Origin: Lachnospiraceae bacterium
Lineage (GTDB): Bacteria; Bacillota; Clostridia; Lachnospirales; Lachnospiraceae
Assembly (NCBI GenBank): GCA_028689585.1
Contig: JAQVCW010000016.1
Coordinates: 32,787 to 96,786, forward strand
Direction: 5' to 3'
DNA: 64,000 nt
Positions 8,252 to 15,391 of the stretch are shown one piece after another. The first letter of the stretch is position 1, and every line of letters starts with the position of its first letter. Under the pieces are notes generated by a model. It made no database searches and was not told the origin of the DNA. It saw nothing but the letters and a program-made list of their open reading frames with translations. A program made the translations under genes and the position numbers.

Positions 8252-9511
8252 TTGGCTTCTGAAGACGCCATACAAATCTGTTTACTGATCGTTCTTCTTT
8301 TTTTCTCCGCATTCTTTTCATCCGCAGAGACATCGATGACCACAGTAAACAAAATCCGCATCAAATCACTTGCTGAGGAGGGAAATAAAAAAGCTCAGAT
8401 TTTATTGAAAATCATCGATCAGTCCGGAAAAATGCTCAGCGCTATTCTGATTGGAAATAATATTGTAAATATTTCCGCTTCATCGCTGGCCACCACGATT
8501 GCAATCCGTTTTTTCGGAAATACTGCGGTAGGTATTGTAACAGGTATCATGACTCTGCTTGTTCTGGTTTTTGGAGAGATTACCCCAAAGACCATGGCTA
8601 CGATTTATTCCGAAAAAATCGCGCTGGCTTACAGCAGCATTATCTGGTATCTCATGCGAATTATGACGCCTCTGATTTTCATCGTAGATCATCTGTCCAT
8701 GCTTTTTTTGAAGCTGCTCCATGTGGATCCCAATGCGGGCAATAACGCTATGACGGAGCAGGAGCTGAGAACGCTGGTGGATGTCAGTCATGAGGATGGC
8801 GTGATTGAGAGCGAAGAACGGCAGATGATTTATAATGTATTTGACTTTGGTGATGCTCAGGCAAAAGATATCATGGTTCCCAGAGCGGATATGGTATCCG
8901 TAAGCGTCACCGACAGCTACGAAACAATTATACAGGTCTTTCGGGAGCAGAAGTTTTCCCGGCTGCCGGTATATGAGAATGATAAAGATAACATCGTAGG
9001 CATTATCAATATCAAAGACTTCCTTTTTTGTGAAGAGAAAGATCGTTTTCAGGCCGCTGACGTAATGTATGAGCCATATTTCACTTATGAATTTAAGAAA
9101 ACGGCCGAACTTATGGTTGAAATGCGTGAGAAATCCATTAGTCTTACCATTGTATTAGATGAATACGGAGCTGCCATCGGTATGATAACCCTGGAGGATC
9201 TTCTGGAAGAACTGGTGGGTGAGATCCGCGATGAGTATGATGAAGACGAAAAGGATCTGATTCAAAAAATCAATGACCGGGAATATCTGATTGAAGGTTC
9301 CGTCAAGCTGGACGATATCAATGATGCTCTTGGCCTGAGTCTGGAATCAGATGATTATGATTCCATCGGCGGTTATATTATCGGACAGTTGGATCATCTT
9401 CCGGCCGAAGGAGAAGCCGTCAAGACCGAGGATGGTTTGCTGCTGAAGGTAGACGTTATGGAGAAAAACCGGATTGGTAAGGTTCATCTCTATCTCCCCG
9501 AACCAGTATAG
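8252..9511 (+). CDS. CNNM / tandem CBS / CorC-HlyC domain membrane protein
   Basis: The protein belongs to the hemolysin C/CNNM family (Pfam CNNM, paired CBS, CorC_HlyC). Family members are implicated in magnesium or other cation efflux rather than haemolysis. An N-terminal membrane domain with about four helices (residues 1-150) includes FFSAFFSSAETSM and the conserved FGEITPKTMA. Two CBS domains follow (about 190-310, with IMVPRADMVSV and FSRLPVY), then the CorC_HlyC domain to the end with ADHLPAEGE-like DHLPAEGEAV. I take the TTG at 8252 as start: AAGGAGATG lies seven bases before it, while the ATG at 8201 has no ribosome binding site and lies in the promoter. The gene is alone on the plus strand. 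Confidence 0.88.
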   Translation: MASEDAIQICLLIVLLFFSAFFSSAETSMTTVNKIRIKSLAEEGNKKAQILLKIIDQSGKMLSAILIGNNIVNISASSLATTIAIRFFGNTAVGIVTGIMTLLVLVFGEITPKTMATIYSEKIALAYSSIIWYLMRIMTPLIFIVDHLSMLFLKLLHVDPNAGNNAMTEQELRTLVDVSHEDGVIESEERQMIYNVFDFGDAQAKDIMVPRADMVSVSVTDSYETIIQVFREQKFSRLPVYENDKDNIVGIINIKDFLFCEEKDRFQAADVMYEPYFTYEFKKTAELMVEMREKSISLTIVLDEYGAAIGMITLEDLLEELVGEIRDEYDEDEKDLIQKINDREYLIEGSVKLDDINDALGLSLESDDYDSIGGYIIGQLDHLPAEGEAVKTEDGLLLKVDVMEKNRIGKVHLYLPEPV

Positions 9512-9554
9512 GCAGATCTGTCAAAACTGTTATACAAAGTGCAGCATCGATCCG

Positions 9555-9627
9555 GAAGAGCAGTAAAAGAAATACAGCAGGCAGCCATGTTACCCGGCTG
9601 CCTGCTGTATTTCTTTTACTGCTCTTC
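9555..9627. terminator. Bidirectional hairpin with a 32-bp perfect stem
   Basis: Positions 9555-9586 and 9596-9627 are exact reverse complements of 32 bases around a nine-base loop. It sits between convergent genes and likely stops transcription from both sides. The stem is much longer than needed for a terminator. Confidence 0.85.
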
Positions 9628-9665
9628 GTTGTACATTTCAATATCTATATTTTTATCCTTTGTAA

Positions 9666-10634
9666 TTATTTCCAGATTGCGGAATATACACTGATAATGG
9701 AATTTACTCTTGCATCTGTTACATTATTCAGCGCCATCACAACTGCATTATATGTATTCGGTCTTGCCTGCTGTAATGCAGATGGATTCTCACAGTAATT
9801 CTTAAAGGACTCTGCGAAATATTCGGAACTGTTCTGCAGAACATAGGCTTTGTTGTACGCAGTGTACAGTGACTTTTCTGTATTGTATGCACTGGCGATC
9901 GCCTGTTTCACTGCGGAGGTTCCGCCGGCAAATTCAAGGAAATGTCCCAGCTCATGATATACGGTGCTGTTTAGTGATCTCACAGTGATTGTTCTCTTGG
10001 AAGCATCGAAACATCCGGCGTAAGATACATTGGGGTTTACCACCAGTTGACAGCCCATCTGAGTGAATGCATTTAATACTCTTGCATCACTGGCAGATGC
10101 CACGCTTTTAATATTGTATGTACCGGCTGCTGAGGTATTGGAAGCATTCGAGGTCAGCGAGGTGTTTGTCTTTACCGCCGTCGCCTTGATCGGTGTAGTT
10201 GTCGTGGTCACGGTAGTCACTACTGTAGTCTTTGTGGTCTTGATATTGCTTTTTTTCTTTGTGCTGGTCTTTACGGTAGTCGCTACTTTTGTGTTGGTCT
10301 TTACCTGAATGCTGGTGCTTTTCTGCGTCTTGTTCGTCTGTTTTGTCGATGTTTTTGTCGTAGTGGCGGTCTTTTTCGCCTTGGTTTTCATCTTTGTTTT
10401 CTTTGTGGTAGTCTTTCGTGTCACCGTCTTGGTCGTCTTGGTCCCTGTCGCCAGCGGCACTTCATCTTCTGCCACAGTTACGATATCCGGATCTGTAAAA
10501 GTAACCAACTCCGGAATATCTGTCTTCACCGAATTGTGATAAGTAATCAGACCTGTGCCGGCAATAATAGCTGCCAGTGCCAGGCATCCGGCTTTCTTCA
10601 AAATACCTCTTTGCCCTTCAAATAGTTTTTTCTT
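9666..10634 (-). CDS. Membrane-anchored HExxH metalloprotease, Pro-Pro endopeptidase (M34/ATLF)-like
   Basis: Using the ATG at 10634 (AAAGGA eight bases upstream) the product has 322 residues. An N-terminal membrane helix (about 14-32) is followed by a very Thr/Lys-rich segment of about 100 residues (about 62-165) and a C-terminal zinc protease domain. The zinc motif is YHELGHFLEF, with a second motif SSEYFAESFKNY about 40 residues later supplying a likely third Glu ligand. This pattern matches the anthrax lethal-factor-like/PPEP group. Clostridioides difficile PPEP-1 cleaves surface adhesins and is controlled by a c-di-GMP-I riboswitch; the same riboswitch class precedes this gene. The Thr/Lys linker probably spans the cell wall. 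Earlier in-frame starts up to 10691 lack a ribosome binding site. Confidence 0.8.
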   Translation of the reverse strand, partial: KKKLFEGQRGILKKAGCLALAAIIAGTGLITYHNSVKTDIPELVTFTDPDIVTVAEDEVPLATGTKTTKTVTRKTTTKKTKMKTKAKKTATTTKTSTKQTNKTQKSTSIQVKTNTKVATTVKTSTKKKSNIKTTKTTVVTTVTTTTTPIKATAVKTNTSLTSNASNTSAAGTYNIKSVASASDARVLNAFTQMGCQLVVNPNVSYAGCFDASKRTITVRSLNSTVYHELGHFLEFAGGTSAVKQAIASAYNTEKSLYTAYNKAYVLQNSSEYFAESFKNYCENPSALQQARPNTYNAVVMALNNVTDARVNSIISVYSAIWK

Positions 10635-10780
10635 CATATCTCTCATCCTTTCTTCAATCAACTCCACACTGATAGTTTCAGGATGCTTCATTATTAAGCA
10701 GAACAGGTTAAATTATTCTGACTGCTCAGAGTGCTATTTACTGCTCAGGCTGCTGTAGCTCTCATAATATATTTCTAGCA

Positions 10781-10815
10781 AATAAAAAACCACATATATC
10801 TTTCGATATAGGCGG
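10781..10815 (-). terminator. Candidate riboswitch expression-platform terminator
   Basis: On the minus strand a hairpin with core TATATC-GAAA-GATATA and imperfect GC base is followed by a GGTTTTTTATTTG tract. It lies between the c-di-GMP aptamer and the protease start, about 55 bases after the aptamer, where a transcriptional on/off switch would be placed. I could not identify the antiterminator pairing with certainty. Confidence 0.6.
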
Positions 10816-10870
10816 CCGCACTTTTAATGATACGCATCTTAAATCATCTTAAACACTGATTTTAAAATGT

Positions 10871-10943
10871 GGCAACCGGCTGTCATAGTATCTCTACCTT
10901 AGACCCTTTAGCTTTGCGTCCCTGCATTTCTACAGGTTTGCCC
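10871..10943 (-). promoter_or_regulatory. Cyclic di-GMP-I (GEMM-I) riboswitch aptamer
   Basis: The minus-strand sequence shows the class I hallmarks in order: GGGCAAACC, a P2 stem capped by a GAAA tetraloop (CCTGTA-GAAA-TGCAGG), the conserved GGGACGCAAAGC junction, a P3 stem region containing GGGTCTAAGG, then TATGACAGCCGGTTGCC, whose GGTTGCC closes P1 with GGCAAACC. The spacing and sequence agree with clostridial GEMM-I aptamers. It lies some 25 bases after a strong promoter and about 235 bases before the HExxH protease start, with a terminator-like hairpin in between. Confidence 0.93.
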
Positions 10944-10961
10944 TTGTTCTTTTGTACCATC

Positions 10962-10990
10962 AGAATACACTATCCAGGATGCATTGTCAA
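10962..10990 (-). promoter_or_regulatory. Promoter of the riboswitch-protease transcript
   Basis: On the minus strand TTGACA (10985-10990) and TATTCT (10962-10967) are separated by exactly 17 bases. The start of transcription would fall just upstream of the c-di-GMP-I aptamer. Confidence 0.8.
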
Positions 10991-11035
10991 TACTCTTTCT
11001 GCTTTTCTGTGCAAATTTTCTGCACAAATTCTGTT

Positions 11036-11195
11036 ACCGTTCAGCCTTGAAGTGAGGACGCTTTCCGGAATGCAGCCCCAGATATGCTGCGGGTGCTGTT
11101 TCGAAGGCCAAGAGCATCTAAGGCTTCCGCAGGGTGTTCCAAAAACAGGAATTGGAAGTCATAACTCGCCTTCTGCTCAGACAAATGACTCCAAA
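11036..11195. repeat. Dispersed palindromic element, partial copy b
   Basis: This stretch matches the right half of the element at 5601-5942 in inverted orientation, from the terminal GTTCAGC block through GAGGACGCTTTCCGG, GGTGCTGTTTCGAA and CAAGAGCATCTAAGGCTTCCGC to the central inverted repeat. Similarity is high by eye, with scattered substitutions. The other half is missing. It lies between the pilT stop and the protease promoter. Confidence 0.75.
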
Positions 11196-11212
11196 TTCCG
11201 GCATGGCATATA

Positions 11213-12268
11213 TTACATTCTCCGGGACAGCATATCCGGATTGGCAGCATAGCCAAGGGCTACTTTTTTCTCCACTTTTCCTTCTTTGTACAGCTTCAGG
11301 AGGCACGAATCCGTGGACATCATGTTTGGCTGAGCGGAGGTATAGAGCATTCCGTCGATCTGGTAGCTCTTATTTTCCCGGATCATGTTTCGAATGGCCG
11401 GGGTGACGGTCATGATCTCAAATACCGGGATCAGACCGCCGTCCACACCGGGGACGAGCTGCTGGCTGATAACGGCCTGGAGCACCATAGACAACTGAAC
11501 CGAAATCTGGCGCTGCTGATTCGCCGGAAAGACATCGATAATGCGGTCAATGGTATTGGCCGCCCCCATAGTGTGCAGGGTGGAAAAAATCAGATGTCCG
11601 GTCTCGGCGGCGGTCATCGCCACCTGAATGGTTTCATAATCCCGCATCTCCCCCAGCAGGATCACATCCGGGCTCTGACGCATGGCCGCTCTCAGCGCGG
11701 TAATATAGCTTTCCGTATCCGAATTGATCTCTCTTTGAGTCACGATGCATTTGTCATGACTGTGCAGAAATTCCAGAGGATCCTCCAGGGTAATGATATG
11801 TTCTTCTTTATTGTGATTAATGTAGTCAATAATACAGGCCAGTGTGGTGGATTTTCCGCTGCCCGCCGCTCCGGTGACCAGCACCAGTCCTTTTCCGTAA
11901 TCCCCCATGTGAATAATGCTGTCCGGGATGCCCAGCTCGAAAGCATTGGGCAGGTGAAACGCAATCACCCGGATCACCGCAGCCAGAGAACCTCTCTGTT
12001 TGAACGTACTGACACGGAATCTGGCGTATCCGATAATCGCAAAAGAAAAATCATCGTCTCCGGTCACATAGAGCCGGTCTGCTCCGCTCCGTCTGGCCAG
12101 TTCATAGATTTCTTTGATGTACACATCCAAAATAGGGGGTGTCAGCCGCTGATCCCCGTAAATTCCTATTTTCTGATTTAATTTATATGAAATCGGCCTG
12201 CCTGCGATCAAAAAAATATCGGAGGCTCCCAGCTCTGTCATTTTTTTCAACACTTCCTGTATTTCCAT
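11213..12268 (-). CDS. pilT: PilT-family pilus retraction ATPase
   Basis: PilT-type ATPases form hexamers that drive retraction of type IV pili. The 351-residue protein has the N-terminal PAS-like domain (1-100) and the RecA-like core. The Walker A is GAAGSGKST at 133-141, an Asp-box region follows (IITLEDPLEF), then Walker B with LLGEMRD, and a His-box motif ETGHLIFSTLHT. The C-terminal AIRNMIRENKSYQI corresponds to the AIRNLIRE signature that marks PilT rather than PilB. No PilB-type extension ATPase is in the window. It is the last gene of the operon, starting two bases after the preceding stop, with a GGGGATG ribosome binding site. Confidence 0.92.
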   Translation of the reverse strand: MEIQEVLKKMTELGASDIFLIAGRPISYKLNQKIGIYGDQRLTPPILDVYIKEIYELARRSGADRLYVTGDDDFSFAIIGYARFRVSTFKQRGSLAAVIRVIAFHLPNAFELGIPDSIIHMGDYGKGLVLVTGAAGSGKSTTLACIIDYINHNKEEHIITLEDPLEFLHSHDKCIVTQREINSDTESYITALRAAMRQSPDVILLGEMRDYETIQVAMTAAETGHLIFSTLHTMGAANTIDRIIDVFPANQQRQISVQLSMVLQAVISQQLVPGVDGGLIPVFEIMTVTPAIRNMIRENKSYQIDGMLYTSAQPNMMSTDSCLLKLYKEGKVEKKVALGYAANPDMLSRRM

Positions 12269-12270
12269 AT

Positions 12271-12762
12271 CTATTCATCCCCTATGTTTTCTGCCAAAAA
12301 CAGTTCCATTGTATCATCTTTTTCCCAGGTGCCCGTTTCCTCCAGATGCCATTCGACCAGGTCGGCAGATGCCGTTCCCCCATCTTTTGCCGCGACGAGA
12401 ACCGCCTGCGCCACAAGGTTCTGCTCCTCGGATACCGCCACCGTCCAGCAGATTTTCCCATCCTTCCATTCCAGATCCGGTTCCTGTTCTGCCGCAGCCT
12501 GCACTTCCTCCAAAAATCCCCGGTCTTTTCCTTTTTCCCAGGCAACAGCCACCAGTTCCTGCACCCGCTCCAGAATCTGATACGCCTGATTCTCCGCTGT
12601 ATAATACCGGGTGGTCCGGTCCGCCATTTTCTCTGCCAGGCGCTTCTGTGCGCTGGCTCCGGACAAAGATAACAAAGCAAAGGTCACCAGTGCCAGCACG
12701 GTAAAAATCAAAATAAGGGAAGTGGTTCCCACATTAAAAACCATTTTATTTTTCTGTTTCAT
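12271..12762 (-). CDS. Pilin-like (PilX/GspK-type) hypothetical membrane protein
   Basis: The 163-residue protein starts MKQKNKMVFNVGTTSLIL, a short basic leader, a glycine at 12 and a long hydrophobic helix (about 13-35), then a soluble Glu/Ala-rich domain. This is the layout of a minor pilin or GspK-like pseudopilin, but the Glu at +5 is absent, as is common in GspK/PilX. I do not recognise the family. The start at 12762 has GGAG nine bases upstream; a longer frame from 12816 only translates a palindromic repeat and is rejected. It is followed at once by pilT. Confidence 0.6.
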   Translation of the reverse strand: MKQKNKMVFNVGTTSLILIFTVLALVTFALLSLSGASAQKRLAEKMADRTTRYYTAENQAYQILERVQELVAVAWEKGKDRGFLEEVQAAAEQEPDLEWKDGKICWTVAVSEEQNLVAQAVLVAAKDGGTASADLVEWHLEETGTWEKDDTMELFLAENIGDE

Positions 12763-12785
12763 GTTGTGCCGCTCCTGCCTTGGAA

Positions 12786-12827
12786 CGTCAGCCCATTTCA
12801 AATTTGCTTTCAGCAAATGGGCTGACG
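12786..12827 (-). repeat. Start-proximal hairpin repeat (REP-like), copy A1
   Basis: On the minus strand CGTCAGCCC pairs with GGGCTGACG, enclosing the inner hairpin ATTTGCT-GAA-AGCAAAT and a seven-base bulge on the 3' side. It ends 24 bases upstream of the start codon at 12762. Related copies are at 12872-12913, 32322-32363, 60797-60838 and 62777-62816. Confidence 0.85.
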
Positions 12828-12832
12828 CTGCA

Positions 12833-12859
12833 TGTCAGGTTTTCTTCGAAAACCTGACA
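12833..12859. repeat. Hairpin between two REP-like copies
   Basis: TGTCAGGTTTT and AAAACCTGACA form a perfect 11-bp stem around CTTCG. It separates the two repeats at 12786 and 12872 in the gap between two pilin-like genes. Confidence 0.75.
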
Positions 12860-12871
12860 CAATCCTTGGAA

Positions 12872-12913
12872 CGTCAGCCCATATCAAATTTGCTTTCAGC
12901 AAATGGGCTGACG
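12872..12913 (-). repeat. REP-like hairpin repeat, copy A2
   Basis: This is nearly identical to the copy at 12786-12827, differing by one base in the bulge. It begins ten bases after the stop codon of the gene at 12924, so together with the first copy it fills an otherwise tightly packed operon junction. Confidence 0.85.
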
Positions 12914-12923
12914 CTGAAAAATC

Positions 12924-13421
12924 TCATTGCGCGCCTGCTGCCGTATCCAGACTGTAAATCACAGTTCCGTCCATCGTTTTAAAAGCAATCTGCGCTATTT
13001 GAATTTTATCCTGCATTTTTTCTGTAACCGCTGCATAATATGATGCATTTTCCTGTCTGCAGCTTTTACCATCGGAGTCAAGGTAAATGATCACATCATT
13101 TTCCCCTTCAGCAATCTCATAATACTGCTGCAGCGCTCCCCGCTCTCCGTCGGAGGCCCTTAGCTGTTCCGCCAGATTTTCACAGCAGTTCAGGGCCATT
13201 TTCAGTTCTTCCGCCTCACGGCTGATAACAGAAGCCCGGGCAAATACCTGAAGACAGCAGGACGATGCAATGGCAAAAAATAAGATGACCAAAATCAGCT
13301 CCGTCATAAAAATTCCGGTTCCGGAATGCGTTGTCTCTGTCATAGAAGCTCCCATTCCGGTATCGGAGTCTTCCCTTTGCGCCATGCTTGTGCCGGCCCC
13401 AAAGCTTTCTCTCTCTGTCAT
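12924..13421 (-). CDS. Type IV pilin/pseudopilin-like protein with prepilin cleavage signature
   Basis: The 165-residue protein has an unusually long hydrophilic leader (1-36) followed by G36-IFMTE and a hydrophobic helix (about 42-60). The glycine before cleavage and glutamate at +5 (E41) form the classic prepilin peptidase site. The mature domain is about 125 residues and contains a Cys pair near 85 and a Cys near 116. The leader is rich in Gly, Thr and Ser and imperfectly repetitive. The start has GGAGG and overlaps the preceding stop in ATGA. No prepilin peptidase gene is in the window, so processing must be supplied from elsewhere. Family not recognised. Confidence 0.65.
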   Translation of the reverse strand: MTERESFGAGTSMAQREDSDTGMGASMTETTHSGTGIFMTELILVILFFAIASSCCLQVFARASVISREAEELKMALNCCENLAEQLRASDGERGALQQYYEIAEGENDVIIYLDSDGKSCRQENASYYAAVTEKMQDKIQIAQIAFKTMDGTVIYSLDTAAGAQ

Positions 13422-13882
13422 GGCGTTCCCTCCATATAATACCAGCGTTCTCCGGTATCTCCATTCCCGTCCGTTACGCTCAATTGTATAAGCTGATCGG
13501 ATGAGAAGCTGACCGCAAAGTCACGGACTGCCCCAATGACCGTCCCCGCATTTTCAACAGGCTCTTTTCCTTCTGCCAGAAGACTTTCCTTCAGATACCC
13601 GTCTTCTGTATAGATCCAGGTGACATAGGTACCGTTCTCCCCCTCCTCCTGCAGAAGAAGGCGGTTTCCGTCCAAAAGCCTGATCTGTTCTTCGCTGTCA
13701 TATCTTCTCAGCTTTTCAGTCAGATAGGATAAAATGACCGGAGCGTCCACATCCTTCATCTTCCCTGCAATCCTTCCGTAAACTCTGGTTCCAAGAAGAA
13801 TCAAAAGCATGGAAGACACTGCAAACAGGGCAAACAGCGTCAGTGCAAACACGGTATCCATGCTGTGTTCCTGTCGTCTCAC
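13418..13882 (-). CDS. DUF4860-like pilus-operon membrane protein
   Basis: The product (about 154 residues, GTG start at 13882 with GGGAGG eight bases upstream) has one N-terminal membrane helix (MDTVFALTLFALFAVSSMLLILLG) and an extracytoplasmic domain. It resembles DUF4860 proteins, which I associate with GspF/PilT gene clusters of Lachnospiraceae; this is from memory and moderate in strength. There is no Gly/Glu+5 prepilin site. It starts one base after the upstream stop and overlaps the next gene by four bases, so translation is probably coupled. Confidence 0.6.
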   Translation of the reverse strand: MRRQEHSMDTVFALTLFALFAVSSMLLILLGTRVYGRIAGKMKDVDAPVILSYLTEKLRRYDSEEQIRLLDGNRLLLQEEGENGTYVTWIYTEDGYLKESLLAEGKEPVENAGTVIGAVRDFAVSFSSDQLIQLSVTDGNGDTGERWYYMEGTP

Positions 13883-13883
13883 C

Positions 13884-14222
13884 TTATGCACCTCCCGTTT
13901 TGTCAATCACCGTAATATCCGGCGGGAGATTCCGTCCCACCACTTCAAACGTCACCAGATACCTCGTCTCATTCCAGTGGATTCCATAATGCTCCTTCAG
14001 ATAATCCAGGCTCTCGGGATAAGCGCCCTCTAATGCATAACAGGTCACTGCACTCTGATCCAGCGAAGCCTGCAGACTGGCCTTTTCCCTGGCCTGCGCC
14101 TCATCCCCCGTCTGTACGATTCCAAACAGCAGAAAGCCAAAGACTGCCGCCGTTATCCCAATCTGCACGATTCTCTCCTTAAAAGAAGCCGTTATTCCTT
14201 TTTTCTCTGCAAAACGGTTCAT
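13884..14222 (-). CDS. Small pilin-like membrane protein
   Basis: This 112-residue protein has a basic N-terminus, one membrane helix (about 20-38) and a short external domain. The segment AVTCYALEGAYPESLDYLKEHYGI resembles the region after the N-terminal helix in small pilins or GspG-like proteins, but no prepilin cleavage motif is present. GGAGG precedes the start. It follows gspF after a stretch of 38-39-base tandem repeats. Function is inferred only from the operon. Confidence 0.6.
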   Translation of the reverse strand: MNRFAEKKGITASFKERIVQIGITAAVFGFLLFGIVQTGDEAQAREKASLQASLDQSAVTCYALEGAYPESLDYLKEHYGIHWNETRYLVTFEVVGRNLPPDITVIDKTGGA

Positions 14223-14238
14223 CCAGTGCCTCCAAACT

Positions 14239-14353
14239 CCTGTTCCGGCAATGTCGGTGCACTATCCGATTTCCGACCTGTTCCGGCATTGCCTGTACGC
14301 TATCCAATTTCCGACCTGTTCCGGCATTGCCGGTAACGCTATCCGATTTCCGA
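14239..14353. repeat. Three 38-39-base tandem repeats at the gspF 3' end
   Basis: Units at 14239-14276, 14277-14314 and 14315-14353 are highly similar. The last unit contains the final codons and stop of gspF, so the array duplicates the gene's tail into the intergenic space. Confidence 0.8.
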
Positions 14354-15379
14354 CATAATACTCATCAGGGGCAGCATCACCGACATCAGTATCGTCCCCA
14401 CCAGCACAGCCAGCACGATCACGATGGTAGGCTCTATCAGATCAATACGGTGCCAGATCTGCTCTGATGCTTCTTTTTCACACTGGCTTCCGATCTCTCC
14501 CATCACCTGATCCATGGCGCCGGTACGCTGCCCTATGCGAAGCATCCGGTTATGTATGCCGTCAAATAATTCACTTTCCAGCATGGCCTCTTCAAAAGGT
14601 GTCCCTTCTGAAATCCGGCTGATACAGGACCGGATCTTGCTGCATTCTTCTTCATTTTCCACCAGCTTTGCCATCAATTCCAGACTGCTCTCCGGGTTCA
14701 GGCCGCTCTGAATGCACATGCTCATGCCGGAGGCCAGCCTGTACTGCGCCGTCTTTCTGGTCAGCTTCCGGGTAAATCTGCTTTGGCGGACCCAGCTTTC
14801 AGACAATTTTCTGCCCCTTTCCGTCTTGGTAATCCAGAAAAAAAACGCCAGCGCTGCCAGCAGTATCACAAGAAATACTCCCGAGTATCTGCCAAGTGTC
14901 TCCCCCATGCGCAAGATCACTCCGGCAGCCCCGTCCATCTGGGTGCCCAGTGACAGAAATACCTGATTAAATATCGGCATCACCTTGATGATCAGAACCA
15001 GGAGCACCACCAGCATCATAGAAAGCATAAACAGCGGGTAAGCTACCGCACGGCGAATTGTCTGATACATGTTTTCTTCCTTATTATAATATTCAGAAAG
15101 AGCCCTCATCGTCTCATCCAGTCTTCCCGAAGTCTCCCCAAGCTGCACCATCTGACATGCATAATCCGGAAAAACCCCTGTCTTCCTCATGCCCTTATAA
15201 AGAGAATTGCCCAGTTCCATTTCCTGATAAATCTGTTCCAGAACTTCTCTGCCGCTTTTGTTTTTCTGATCCTCCATCAGCATGGAAATCCCTTCATAGG
15301 AGGATATTCCGGAATGAAGCACCAGCGCCATCTGGGAACAGAATGTAATCATCTCCTGATTATTTAGCTGCTTTTTCAA
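14339..15379 (-). CDS. GspF/PilC-type inner-membrane platform protein
   Basis: GspF/PilC proteins are the membrane platform of type II secretion and type IV pili that couples the ATPase to pilin movement. The 346-residue product contains two repeats of the T2SSF domain (about 8-130 and 205-330). Each begins with motifs such as FCSQMALVLHSGIS or LASGMSMCIQSGLN and includes an LGETSGRLDETM/IGQRTGAMDQVM turn, and there are three membrane helices (about 110-130, 155-175, 315-340). It is somewhat shorter at the N-terminus than PilC. The start is TTG with GGAGGGG upstream. It follows the transglutaminase gene by 12 bases. Confidence 0.88.
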   Translation of the reverse strand: MKKQLNNQEMITFCSQMALVLHSGISSYEGISMLMEDQKNKSGREVLEQIYQEMELGNSLYKGMRKTGVFPDYACQMVQLGETSGRLDETMRALSEYYNKEENMYQTIRRAVAYPLFMLSMMLVVLLVLIIKVMPIFNQVFLSLGTQMDGAAGVILRMGETLGRYSGVFLVILLAALAFFFWITKTERGRKLSESWVRQSRFTRKLTRKTAQYRLASGMSMCIQSGLNPESSLELMAKLVENEEECSKIRSCISRISEGTPFEEAMLESELFDGIHNRMLRIGQRTGAMDQVMGEIGSQCEKEASEQIWHRIDLIEPTIVIVLAVLVGTILMSVMLPLMSIMSEIG

Positions 15380-15391
15380 ACTACCCCTCCC

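Noticed and set aside
10309..10539. Val/Phe-rich plus-strand frame opposite the protease
   Set aside because: It is the complement of the Thr/Lys-rich linker codons, which gives hydrophobic residues by composition alone.
12763..12816. N-terminal extension of the pilin-like gene at 12271 to a start at 12816
   Set aside because: The extra 18 residues translate the REP-like hairpin. The ATG at 12762 has GGAG at normal spacing and precedes a proper prepilin-like leader.
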